DNA of 64,000 nucleotides from Eutreptiella sp. 'Long Island Sound 2002' (taxonomy: Eukaryota; Euglenozoa; Euglenophyceae; Eutreptiales; Eutreptiaceae), in assembly GCA_964036045.1 (NCBI GenBank), contig OZ038381.1:63922242-63986241 (forward strand). Direction: 5' to 3'. The translations under genes and the position numbers were made by a program. Of this stretch, positions 45,568 to 56,289 are shown piece by piece (the first letter of the stretch is position 1; every line of letters begins with the position of its first letter). The notes beneath the pieces are model-generated. The model made no database searches. It was given only the letters and a program-made list of their open reading frames with translations, and was not told the DNA's origin.

Positions 45568-45960
45568 TGCAAGACATGCATGCAGAGGTACAGAGTGACA
45601 GATGAGTAAATGTAACCATGTAGCCACCCCAAAACACCAAGAATGCACCCGACCCAATGAAAAATGGCGAAAAATGGTTTGACAACCCTAACCCTAGCCC
45701 TAACCCTAGCCCTAACCCTACCCTAACCTGGAGGGGACACCTCCAAGTTTATTGCAAGACTTGTATGAAGAGGTACAGAGTGACAAATGAATAGATGTAA
45801 CCATGTAGCCACCCCAAAACACCAAGAATGAACCCGCCCCAATGACAAATGCCAAAAAATAGTACGACAACCCTAACCTTAGCCCTAACCCTAGCCCTAA
45901 CCCTAGCCCACACCCTACCCTAACGTGGAGGGGACACCTGCAAGTTGATTGGAAGACTTG
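45568..45960. repeat. 185-bp tandem repeat with telomere-like CCCTAA tracts
   Basis: Two copies starting TGCAAGAC at 45568 and 45753 share AGGTACAGAGTGACA, ATGTAACCATGTAGCCACC and a tract of CCCTAACCCTAG. CCCTAA is the complement of the TTAGGG telomere repeat. The tract is internal and degenerate. Confidence 0.85.
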
Positions 45961-46189
45961 AATCTATGCATAAGGTGAATAAGGCACCTATGAAGAGACA
46001 TGGAAAACAACCAAACTCGCACCAATTGGAATAAGGAAATGCGCACCCATTCAACCGGAGCCCATGTTTTGGAGTTGCGCATGCATCAACAAGTTACATG
46101 AAGTTTTACACTTAAATTTTTGCACATAGCTACTGTAACAAGCAAAGTCAACAGGTGGTTGACAGTTTTGCTGTAGTTTTGATGGTGGT

Positions 46190-46345
46190 ATTGAGCCTGG
46201 CGTAGGTTCGATTCCTGATTCTGGCATCAGTGCTGGATCGCTCGCCGATCGCTGCCATCAGTGGAGCGATCGCTGCCATCAGCAGAGCGATCTGACAATT
46301 GTTCCCAGAGGGATTCGAACCTTAAGTTATAAAATCGCAGCGCCG
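46190..46345. repeat. inverted pair of tRNA-like B boxes
   Basis: GTAGGTTCGATTCC near 46.20 kb on plus and GGTTCGAATCC near 46.32 kb on minus enclose repeats of GCGATCGCTGCCATCAG. The layout matches the centre of the 44.4-kb element, so this may be a relative of it. Confidence 0.45.
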
Positions 46346-46582
46346 ACTGTGACGCCCTTCAGCGCCGGCGCCTCATCGACTGTCCAGTCATCCCAAAAAT
46401 TTCCCCACCCAGCTGTTCCGCCGGGAGCCCCACCCAGCGCTTCATCATCATTCACCCCCTCCAGGTGGAGGCCTTGCCTACCTAATAGCCCTGGACGGGT
46501 ACGGGACAGCTGGCGATGGCCGCCGGCTGCTATTGCTTATAGAAATGGTGGTGCATTGGATCCTACCTCTTCTACCCATTGA

Positions 46583-47121
46583 CACTTATCTGCTTTAAAA
46601 GCAACGCCATGCACTTCAGTATTTGAGGAAAGTTTCTTTTGGGCCTTATCAGATCAATGGAAACTGATGGGTTACACTGCTGCTCCCTGGCGTGTCACTG
46701 CTACGGCTATCAGCCGTGCAAATGCAAGTGTTGACATGCCCCTCTTAGAGGAGGATTTCCCTCAACTTATTCACCGGGCTGCCCGTGTAGAGGAAATGCA
46801 TGGGAAGTGTGTAAAGAATTTCCGCATTCACCTCGCGAAACATAAGCAGGATGACATCCTGCAAGCTAGAGGCAGAAAGAGGAAGCCAAACGGGCCAGAC
46901 AGCAAGCACAAGCACAGGCGGCACAGGCAAGGGAAGAGAGAGCCAAAGCAAAGCCACCACGGCCACCACCCAAGAAAAGGGAGAGGGCACCGGACACGCA
47001 CACAGCTCACCAGGCTAAGCGTAGGGTGGTTGCTCCTGAAGCACAGGCTATCGTGAACATGTCTGCTCAGCCCAGTCGCTCAGGTTGGGCCCGCGCCATC
47101 CCGCGCCGGCTCCTTGATTGA
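46583..47121 (+). pseudogene. basic coiled-coil protein gene with one frameshift
   Basis: Coherent from 46583 (SVFEESFFWALSDQWKLMGY), through LLEEDFPQLIHRAARVEEMH to about 46865. Then the sensible frame shifts by one and continues KEEAKRARQQAQAQAAQARE, a Pro/Lys stretch and ...PSRSGWARAIPRRLLD to TGA at 47119-47121. Without the shift the tail is His/Lys nonsense. The N-terminal start is unknown (a TGA precedes 46583 in frame). Function unknown. Confidence 0.45.
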
Positions 47122-47124
47122 TGC

Positions 47125-48450
47125 TTTGTGCCCATACGGACCAGCTTAAGTAAATCCAACATTGTGTTGCTTAACATTTTGAATGGTGAAGCTGCTCCAA
47201 TGACTTATTGCTTGCCTTTGTGTAGTGCTATCGTGTGGCCTTGCCCCAACCCTAACCCTAGCAGTGGCAGACAGGGCTGGCTGAGAACTACCAACCGGGT
47301 GTAGGCTAGAAACGACACGTCCAAGGGCGGGCCACGGAAAAAAACCATTGAAGTGTGTTTACTACATCCATATGTACCCGAACAACCCCCCTTCCCCCCC
47401 CCAAGTAGGTGTTTCAACTTTCCTAACGAGCCTTGTCCACCCCTAGCACTGGTCATGAGCCCGAAATCGGGGATCCTGAGTCCCCAATGCGCAAAAAGTA
47501 TGTTATTTGACTTTTTGCGGCAGGAGAAATCTGAGTTGAAAAGTTACTGTTGTGTGCAGAATGCAAAATCCTGACCCAAAATGAGATGGGATGATGGGTT
47601 GATGATGAAGGAGGATCTCCAAATTACAAATGCCGTATGTGAAGTCATTCCACAAATATGAGCCATTGTTGACCCATCTCTGGTCCCAAAACAGCCCATT
47701 TTCAAGGCATTTTGGGATTTTCCATGGCCCAATGCGTGTCACCATAGGCCCCAAATGGGCGAAAAACACTTGTTTGAGCATCCCAAATGGTCCAAGATCA
47801 CTTTCGGACAAGCGCGTTTTTGACCCAATTTTCACCCATGTTTGGTCCCAAAACAACCTATTTTCAAGGCAAAAAGTGATTCTCGACAAATTCGGATGCT
47901 CAAAGAAGTGAAATAAGCCCATTTTCAGACCGCTTTTTCTCAACTACCCCCTTCTGCCTCATGTAGGCATCTTGTAACCTTCACACATACCCGGGGCAGG
48001 GGTGCCACATCGAGAGGTGCCCTCCCAAAGCTGTGCATTTTGTTGCCCAAAACAGACTTTTTTGGCTTGAAACGGCCCCGAACCCCAATCAAAACGGCCA
48101 AAGGAAGGGAAACGGTTGCTTTCTTTTCACGTGCGCCTTGACTGCCCCGTGACAAAGAGCCGTTTCTTGCCCTCTAACTCTACGATATGTCTCAAAAACG
48201 GTGCAAAATGGCTAAAATTGGGCCGAATGTGCGTTGTAGTGTCAAACAGCCACAAAACCAAAAACGGGCCGTATCTTGGGCTATGTGGGGCGGGTTCCGG
48301 TCAGTGGGGGGGGGGGGGGGGCTCCAGCCGCCCAGCCACCCAGCCACCCAGCCACCTTGTCACCTAGCCACCTAACCGTCTAGCCATATTGCGTTTGGCC
48401 TTGCACTTTTGCATTTTGCCTCTTTGCCTTTGCTCTCAAGATTACATGAT
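47125..48450. other. no gene seen; dispersed repeat fragments
   Basis: Contains words TTTGGTCCCAAAAC and CATTTTCAAGGC repeated at 47.65-47.9 kb and again at 55.05-55.1 kb, a run of 18 G near 48.3 kb, and a CCAGCCAC tandem at 48.33-48.38 kb. This is the 5' flank of the retroelement gene. Confidence 0.5.
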
Positions 48451-48634
48451 GATGATGTGTCTCTGCAGCAGGTATTGGTACAATTTCCCAGAAGCATGGC
48501 TGGAAAAAGGCGGCAAGATCGAGATCGAGGTACCACTTGACCTCTGCCTCTCAAATATCTTCCTATCCAAGGAAGACGCGGCAGACAAAGCAAAAGTACC
48601 GGCAGCACGTCGAGGACGTCGATGAGCCAATCCT

Positions 48635-51600
48635 ATGTCGGTGCCGGGGCCAACTCTGGTTGCGTTCCCTACAATGGTGGGGATTTCTGCTATGTGTCGA
48701 GATGTTCCCCGTTCTGATGACGCTGCGGCCCCTACGCCGGACACTGAGGCAGGAAAGCAGGAGTCAGTATCGTCTGCGACACCTACATCTGGTGTGGAAG
48801 GAGCCCTACTTCAGCAACATGATGGTCCACAAGACCTACTTCAACGCCCCGACGAGAGTGCCGAGATGATGCAAGATGATGGCGCTTCAGGAGACGACGT
48901 TCTGTAGACTTCATCTTCATAGACAACGTACTACCAGTCCTTGAGCAACCGACTGACTGCTTTTCTTTCTTCAGCATTATGCCTTCTGTTGCAAATGTCA
49001 TTGAGGAGTCCTTTATGGACTTACCGAAACACATTCGTGATGCGGTGGTTGCAGGGATGACTCGGGTAATGCATCAGGAACGCATGATCGAAAAAATGCA
49101 GTCAATTGTAGAGGGATTGGAACACAATGTTTCGTCGGTAGCAAATGATCTTACACTGCCATGCCTGACGCATAGTCAAATTTGTAAGGACAGGATGAAC
49201 GCGTCCTCACCATCTTTTCCCTCTCTAGATTCACCAGCAAACCCCTGTGATGAGGGTACTGCTTGCTATAAATCCGAGACCCCCCCCACAGACATAGGTG
49301 AACCAGGGTATAAGTGTACTGCAGGTGAGGGACATGAGACATCAGACCCCCCGCCATTAGTCATTGACCCCGACTCCGATACCGAGTCACTGTCAGATAT
49401 GGATGACTGGGATACTGACGAGCCCCCTCTTCGATATGGTACTATGCTTACAGGTAGAGAAGATTTTGAAACCTTTGTGGATAAGACTACCCAGAGCCGT
49501 ACCCTGTCTGTTTTATGGCATAGATTTGCTTCAAAGAAAGGGTGGTCTTCGTGGGACGATATTGATAAAGGAAATTTGTCCAATATTCTTGCTGAATTTA
49601 GACGAATCCAAGACTTCTACCTCCCACAGGAACCCCCTCATTCGATGCATGACAATTTCAGGTTCACTAGTGGGTGGGAGGAATTCTTTACTGAAGTATG
49701 CGGTGTGCAACTATCACTGTGGAGCAATCCATGGGCATCCCCCTCTGCTGAGTATTGGCACCCTGATGACACCGGGGGTTTGGGGATAAAAGCACAAATG
49801 CCATTGCTTCACGTTCTCAATGGACTCCGGGAGGACTCGGCGTGCTTTGTGAATACTGCATTGTGTAGTGATGTGTCTGATGACGTGTTTCGTGTGTTGA
49901 ATAGGAAGTTACGAAGCTTTGAGAAGTTCCGATTGGTGTGTGTCACCCAGAGGAGCGCATCTGCCAAGTGGAATTCCTTCCTGCAAACATGGGAACAAAA
50001 AGGTCGGGCCGTACTCTGCGGTGCGGTCCGGTACATGAACTTCAGAACTTACGGGTGCAGTAAAGAAACTTGGTCTCGTGTTGATGGTCCGTGGGAAGTG
50101 TATGTGCTTGACAGCGGGATCCAACCAGTTGGACATGGAATTTCAGCCAGTAATTACTCGGAGGCACTAAGAGGGCTCATCGGGGGGAAGAGCCGCTCAG
50201 AATGGTTCCCCTTACCCTCGTTCCCTGACGATAAGAGGTGCCAAGGGCATGCAGGGTTTAAACAATCTGAGGTTCAGGATTTTTGGGACAGGTGGGATGC
50301 TATTGCGCTACAGAGAGACAGTCTGTTGAAGGCACGGCCTGTCGACTGGAATGCAGTACGTGAATCACTGCACGACAGCAATCGCCTGCTGTGTGATGCT
50401 AAAGACTCAAGGCTACGCCGAATCGCACGCCTCACGAAGCTACCCCTTACGTGGCGGCTAGATGAGGTAGGATCTTGGGTGTATACAATATGTGGCCCCT
50501 ACCCCCCATACGTTGGTCAAACAGGGTGTTTTCAGAACCAACGCTCATGTATGGAACGCTATAGAGAGCACCTACAGAAAGCCAGATCGTTGGCTAACCA
50601 TTTCTCTGGTATACGCCACAGGAAGATTAGAGCGGCAATGGGTTTCGGGAAACTACCTTCACTGGCACGGATGTTGGCACGCGAAGGCCCCTCTAGGGTC
50701 ACGATTGTGGCGCTACAGGATGTAGCCAACAAACAGGCAGGGGCGGTTGAACGTTGGTGGAACACTGTCCTGGGGCAAACGCTGAACCAGGTAACACCTT
50801 TCGGAGGGATTGACGCCTTCAGGGTTGAGCGCATGCTTGGCGCACACTCCAAGACTGTTTCGCTTGAAAATGCCTCCCTGTCAACGATGGTACACTCCCT
50901 TCTGCGTGAGGGCGAATGCAAAACAGATAAGGAAATGGATGATCGCTGGTGGTTTGTCACACGTGTTGCAGGCAAGATTGAACCGAACCTTTTTGAGAGA
51001 TTTTTCAAACATGTCGTAAAACTCACAGTGCAGAAATGGAAGCTTACAGTCAAGAGACGCTTGGTGTTGCGCATTCCTTGTTTTGACCAGGCCATGCAAG
51101 CTAAGGTGCGAGGGGTGTGTGTAGATGCGATGAAAAAACTACTAATACCCCCTGGTTTGCGGGAGTGGTTTGCTAAATCCATCTGTATTATACCTGTCCC
51201 ATTCGTTACCATCCGAGATGCCCTCAGTGGTGGAGGAAGAACGGTAGCACCAAAATTTGCTGTCCACGCCCTGGAGAACAGACGGGCATGTGATCCCACT
51301 TTCTGCTCCTGGACTCCCCTGCCTAAGGAGTTAGGTGTCTGGAAGGTACAGGGTCCACCAGAGGTTCTGGAACAGGTATGTGAAGAAGCGCTTAGCAGAC
51401 TGAGAGAGCAAACATGCATGTGTTCAGAGATGAGACGAGGTTCCCCTTCTTTTGGCGGATTCCTGGACCATGTGGTAGTACGTACCCCTGAAGATTGGTC
51501 CCATCTTTTTGAGCCTGCGGCAGTGCGGATTTTATCAGCCAATGCCCGGAATCAATTCTTCCCTGACCCAGCTTCCCTGAAACAGCAACTGAAGGAGATG

Positions 51601-52806
51601 AGCACAGCGCTCAACGAGTTAGCTGTAGCACAGGTCTCAGTAGATAAGTGTTGTTTTGAAGCAAAAGGGATTTTCGAACGGGGGATTGTCAAGCAGGCTG
51701 AAAAGGCGCTGTGGGCAACGATCAATACAACAGTTCAACATGGAATTGCACTGGCCCCGTGGCTAAATGGTTCGCAGGTTTATGATCTCAGGTATGATAT
51801 CAGTGAGTTTAACCTCAGGGTCTCAGTCTGGGACAAGAAACTGACCAGACTAGGGGGTCTCTGTTCTATTTTGTATGATCAGCGCACGTTGGAGTCTACT
51901 CTTTTTGGTTCGCGCTTTAAACTATGGGGATGGGCAGAATCCCCAGATGTTGCAAAGCTTGCCATCACACATATGATAGTTCAGAAAGCTAGAGAACAAG
52001 GGATCATTAATGATATGCTGAAGCGACGCCTGGGTCGTGCCTGCTTGGCGCTGCAAGAAGATACGGATGATTTTTTGTTTGAATGTTTTTTGGAGCCACT
52101 GCCAAACAAACGGTACCCGAAGGCACCGGCTGTGTTTTCGCTGCCAAAATGGAAGTCAACAGAATATGTCCCCAATGAACCAGCCCTGAAATGGCGAGAC
52201 ATCGTCTCCTATAAATCACACGTCTTGCAATCCTACAGTAGGGTAATATCCAGGTCATTGCAACTTCTGTGCGCGCACCTGCATGGTTCCGGAGTGAGCC
52301 TGGGCTTTCCTAACATGCTAGGCGTACGTGACCAGATTAAAGCAGTGCAGAGGTTTGCTTCCCAAGGTGACGCAGTGAGTTTCAGGGAGCGAGATATGGA
52401 TGATATGGTCTGGCAGATCGAGCGTTCAGAGGCGCTCACAGCAATCCGATGGGCTGTGGATAGGGCACGGGCTGAATCGCGGGGTTCCACATTGTGGTTT
52501 AGCATTGCCAAGGGCCTGGAGAAAGATCTTGACAGGTTTGGGAAAAATTCTGCGAAGTCCTTTGTTACACTTTCCGAAGAGGAGGTGCTGCGTTTTGTAG
52601 AGTTTGATATGGCTGAGAATGTGTTTTTGACTGTTGGCCCTATTATATTAAGCCAAGGAGCAAAAGGGATACCCATTGGTGGGTTCCTATCTGCTCAAAT
52701 TGCAGAAATCTGGGCCTGCTGGAGAGAGTTTACCAGTCTTTTTGGTGAGCACGTTTCACAGGTCCAGCCTGTGCCACTTTTTCTCAGGAGAAAGGTGTCA
52801 TTGTAA
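48635..52806 (+). CDS. retroelement protein: GIY-YIG nuclease plus reverse transcriptase, main part
   Basis: ATG at 48635 opens an acidic N-terminal exon; a 71-nt intron (48904-48974) joins it in frame to a 1,275-codon frame starting at ATG 48979. Numbered from 48979: helical N-terminus, acidic linker to ~150, globular region, then a GIY-YIG-type domain at ~500-605 (VYT at 501-503, YVG at 511-513, Arg in ERYREHL, Glu591 in AVERWW, Asn603). The reverse-transcriptase core follows: motif A FRERDMDDM (1135-1143) and motif B GIPIGGFLSAQ (from 1230). Motif C lies in the next frame (52749-53795). N-terminal GIY-YIG order recalls the Naiad/Chlamys branch of Penelope-like elements, but the RT motifs are unlike theirs. 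The frame ends in TAA at 52804-52806, inside GTAAGC. Confidence 0.8.
48904..48974 (+). other. spliceosomal intron in the retroelement gene
   Basis: GTAGAC donor (overlapping the in-frame TAG), branch-like CTGAC, polypyrimidine TTTTCTTTCTTCAG acceptor. Removal joins ...GDDV-L-I-MPSV... in frame and replaces the stop. Confidence 0.7.
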
Positions 52807-53795
52807 GCTGTGAGATTCCTGGAGCTCCGGAGGTGGTCTGTCACCACCCAGGGGCAGAGATCTTGGCGCATGACATGTTTGTCGCCAAAAATGTCCACCA
52901 AGCGACTCCTGAAGCCCTGTGTCAATCTGGGTTTACAGGCTGGTGGTCTCCAGCAGACAGAATTTTCGCCACTGCCACTGTTGCAGACAAAACCTTTCAG
53001 TTTATCTGCACTACCCCGTGGGATGGGGCTGAGGGAGGTAGACTGCAGAGCATTGTCAGGCATTCCACTCGTAAAAATAGGCGGCTTGTGATGAAGTTTT
53101 TCGAGAATTTTGATGCCCTGAATGGGGTGGTGGGGGAGATTCTGTCTGCTAGGCAGATGGGTGCCTGTGCAGGCCCCATGCCTCTGTCAAAGCCAGCAGT
53201 GATCATGTCTAGGTACAGAGATAACATTTATATTGCCCTGGTTGGGATCTCCCCCTGTTTTGTGGCGCCGCTGACGTTCATTATTGAACAGATGACTTCT
53301 ATTATTTATGGTATACCTTTGAAATGGGAACCCCATGGTGATGTGACCACCTGGGGTGAAGCGGCAGTAATCTTGGCACATCGCACTAGTGCCTATGTGC
53401 AGGACTTTGCACTGCACATAAAGGGTGTGGTGCATGATCTTGAAGCGTGGAGGCAAGGTGTAACAGATGCCGAGTGGGAACAATGGGTTGATGCCCATTC
53501 TCCAAATGCACGTACAGTCCTGAAATCTTTTTTGCCTTCTGTTTTTTATAAATCTCTGCTTTACGCTCTCAGTCCACAGGATGTTACCTGTAATTTACGG
53601 TCACTACTCTGGGGTTTGGGCGTGAGGGCCTACCCAGATCAGTGGTGGCGTCCCTTGCTTTTGCGGTTTTTTAAAAGATTCAGATTGCATAGAATTTTAG
53701 GTTTCAAGGTGTTGATTCGCTGGTTCCATGAGGGACGAGGGGTGGTAATTGGCACCAAGGCGAACAGGGAGCAGACCCAAGTGCACAGGTGCTGA
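52749..53795 (+). CDS. retroelement protein, C-terminal part with RYRDN catalytic box
   Basis: Open in a frame shifted by -1 from the main ORF for about 350 codons, ending with TGA at 53793-53795. It includes SPADRIFATATVADKTFQF, PWDGAEGGRLQSIVRH, the motif C block IMSRYRDNIYIAL (D at 53220-53222, N at 53223-53225), then thumb-like helices. In the canonical YxDD box the second Asp is replaced by Asn. Link to the main frame: either a -1 shift between 52749 and 52806, or an intron with donor GTAAGC at 52803; acceptors at 52960 and 53152 would both restore frame. With full readthrough, motifs B and C are about 185 residues apart, unusually far; splicing to 53153 gives a more usual spacing. Confidence 0.75.
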   Translation, partial: ARFTGPACATFSQEKGVIVSCEIPGAPEVVCHHPGAEILAHDMFVAKNVHQATPEALCQSGFTGWWSPADRIFATATVADKTFQFICTTPWDGAEGGRLQSIVRHSTRKNRRLVMKFFENFDALNGVVGEILSARQMGACAGPMPLSKPAVIMSRYRDNIYIALVGISPCFVAPLTFIIEQMTSIIYGIPLKWEPHGDVTTWGEAAVILAHRTSAYVQDFALHIKGVVHDLEAWRQGVTDAEWEQWVDAHSPNARTVLKSFLPSVFYKSLLYALSPQDVTCNLRSLLWGLGVRAYPDQWWRPLLLRFFKRFRLHRILGFKVLIRWFHEGRGVVIGTKANREQTQVHRC

Positions 53796-54044
53796 TGTAC
53801 TGTGTTTTTTTCGGCACCACCAGACAGGTATCCACTGCTGGTGCAGACCTGCAAGAGGCGTTTATGCGAAATAATCTGGAGTTAGGGTGCAGAACATGAA
53901 AGACAGGGATTGAACTCATGGTGTATGTGGATACATTTTTTTCTGCACACGCTTGGTTTCAGTCTTTGATCACTGATGAGTGTTTTGCTGCTCGTGTAGC
54001 CCTCTTTCTCTTGAACAACCTGCACCTACGTTTGTCATGTTTGT

Positions 54045-54084
54045 GTAATTAGGTAATTAGGTAATTAGGTAATTAGGTAATTAG
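54045..54084 (+). repeat. five perfect GTAATTAG repeats
   Basis: 8-bp unit, five copies, directly after the retroelement 3' region. Short tandem repeats at the 3' end are common in non-LTR elements and may mark its terminus. Confidence 0.95.
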
Positions 54085-54089
54085 TTGCA

Positions 54090-55620
54090 TTATGCATCGG
54101 GATGTGGTTATGGGATGTTTGGTCCAGTTGCACAATCACCAACACAACTGCCGCTGCAGTGTGTTGTAGCGTCCCCGTGTCCAACTAAGGTCGGCCAGCA
54201 TGCATGGAGCTGCCCCAGTGCATGTGTTTTTTAGATAGGAAAAAATGTGTGAACTTGTTGGCATCTTTGCACAAAAAATTCACATGCGTCGACAGGACCG
54301 GGGATGTAGAATGGCCGAGCCCCATGGCGCGTTGGGGTTTAAAGACGGGACGCGCCACCATTCGCAAACCAGCCTTACTGGCACTGTATGTACGGTATGG
54401 TATAGAGAGGCCAAAACATTTTTCCACGGTTGGTGCATAATTAGGCGTCTGTTTCAATTAGGCGTTTGGTTTAATGAGTAGTGCATGCTGCATGCTAACA
54501 AGGTCTATTCCGTGCAATGTCAATTTTTGTGCCGTGTTATCCACCTTTTTCTTAATTTTTTCCACGTCATTTTGATTGGTCCCATTTTAGGTTTTTCTAT
54601 CTAATGAGTGATAATTTGTCATTTGCCCACGTACGTGCAAAAGTGCGTGCGGCTACGTGCCCGGGGCTGAACTTCTGGGAGAAGTCATGCAACGGCAAGG
54701 CATTTCCCCCCCAGCCATTTTTGGCCAGCCGTGGCCAGCCACGGGGGGGGAGGGGGGGAGGGGGGGAGGGGGGGGGGGGGGTCCAACCCGCCCAGCCGCG
54801 GCTAGCCGCGGCTAGGAACACCCCCGTGGCTGAAAACCGCATTCCGAGAGCACCTGTATACACGCCACCCACCACTTTTTGTGGTTTTCAAGCCTCAGAT
54901 TCGCCCCACAAGACGCCCAAACCCCCGTTCCGGTGGTCACTTGGTGGAGCCGGAGGGCAGCCCGGCCCGCGCACGGTGAGGGCCAATGGTCCCCGGGGCG
55001 AAAAAATCATTTTTTCCACGGTTGTTCCTCGACGCTTTTGGGACTTTTTGAAAAACATCTTTTTGACCCATTTTTCACAAATCTTTGGTCCCAAAACGGC
55101 CGATTTTCTATCATGAAAACGGGCCATTAACCCGTTTTCCTCAATGAAAACGGGCTGCAAAAGGTGCTTGCGCACCTTGTAACTACGAAGTAAAGGCCCA
55201 AAGTGTTTCTCAGGTAAAAACCAGGTAAAAACCAGGTAAAATGGGTAAAAATTCAATAACTGGCTTTGTGCGTGTTTGCTCGCTTTGCCCTCTCTTAGGA
55301 TGTGTAACGGACACATTTGCATGCAAATAAGCTGAAATATGGGTGAAAACGGAGGTGTTTTGCCACTTTTACGTGTCCCGCACCACACCACCCCCATGTA
55401 CGTGCAATTATTGCCCTTTGCTGCCTTTTTTAAATTGCGCGTGTAAGAGGGTGTATTTGCGTGGTTACTATAAGTTCAGCTCGTACGCCAAAAGGGTAAT
55501 TTACGCACGTAAAAGGGTGTATTTACTTGTCTCGTGAATTCCGTTGCGGACGCAAATTAGGTCTTTTGCGCACGCAAAATCCATGTAATTGCCTCTTCAC
55601 TCTTTGGGGCTTCTCTTTCA
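54090..55620. other. no gene seen; G-run spacer
   Basis: Includes a 40-bp G-rich tract with regularly spaced A (54744-54782) and a repeated CAGGTAAAAAC word at 55.21-55.24 kb. Open frames are short. Confidence 0.5.
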
Positions 55621-55886
55621 TGGGACATGCCTGGCAGGAAGTCCAAAGCCAAGGCCGCTGTCCAAGCCCCCGGGGACCCGCATCCACCGCCCAAGCCCGC
55701 CCCTTCTCCCCGCACTACCCACGAGCCCACCAAGGAGGTTGTTGATGAGTATGTGAAGGTGGTGGGTGTGGAAAATGTGGCGGGAACTGGTCTCCACGTG
55801 TTGTGTGGTGTGCCACGAAGGTACCTGTACGAAAGCCCCGCTTGAAACAAGAAACCACAAGTAACCCACCTACATGTTGAGTTGGG

Positions 55887-56289
55887 TCACAACCCATGAA
55901 CTATTTGAACTTGGTACATGTGGAAGCCTTTTGGTGCCTTCACTTCTTTGTTGCGCATGCCTAGGGTAAAGATAGCATTTTTGTCGCAACATCCATTTTT
56001 GCACGAAGGGGTCTACGAAAGGGGTACGAAAGGGTGTACGAAAGGCATGTACGACAGGGGGGTATTCGTAGATTTTGTACGAAAGGGGTGCATTCGTACC
56101 CCCAAGGGAGCGGCGCGCCACCGTGATGCGGCCAAACATGGTACCGGCATCAATATGCGGAAGGGTGTGCAAATCATCGATAGGGCAGACTTGGGTAGTA
56201 CTGCCTTGGGGGCCATGGAAAACCCCTTGCCCAACCTGCTGGCGGCATGTGTCCACCTTATCTTGCAGGAGGTCCTGGGCGGCGGACAT
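55887..56289 (-). CDS. small two-exon gene nested in a plus-strand intron
   Basis: ATG at 56287-56289; exon 1 56100-56289, exon 2 55887-55960, joined across a 139-nt GT-AG intron (GTACGAATG...TTACCCTAG). The join is in frame and gives 87 residues: MSAAQDLLQDKVDTCRQQV, a middle part with LHTLPHIDAGTMFGRIT, and GFHMYQVQIVHGL before TGA. The N-terminal helix resembles those of the other small genes here (e.g. MASQELMDELL at 13.8 kb). The intron consists largely of CCTTTCGTAC repeats. Function unknown. Confidence 0.55.

Larger units (their letters stand above)
48635..54084 (+). mobile_element. non-LTR-type retroelement unit (limits approximate)
   Basis: Coding part 48635-53795, about 250 nt of 3' untranslated sequence, then five GTAATTAG units (54045-54084). 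No LTRs or poly-A. The 5' end is not defined; an upstream ATG (near 48497, MAGKRRQDRDR) with a GTACCA donor may be an earlier exon. Confidence 0.6.

Noticed and set aside
50559-51542. 327-codon minus-strand frame
   Set aside because: Antisense shadow of the retroelement ORF; the plus strand has the GIY-YIG and RT motifs.
52771-52800. Canonical -1 slippery heptamer for programmed frameshifting
   Set aside because: The T5 run does not fit X-XXY-YYZ in the reading frame; a shift cannot be excluded, but it is not a textbook site.
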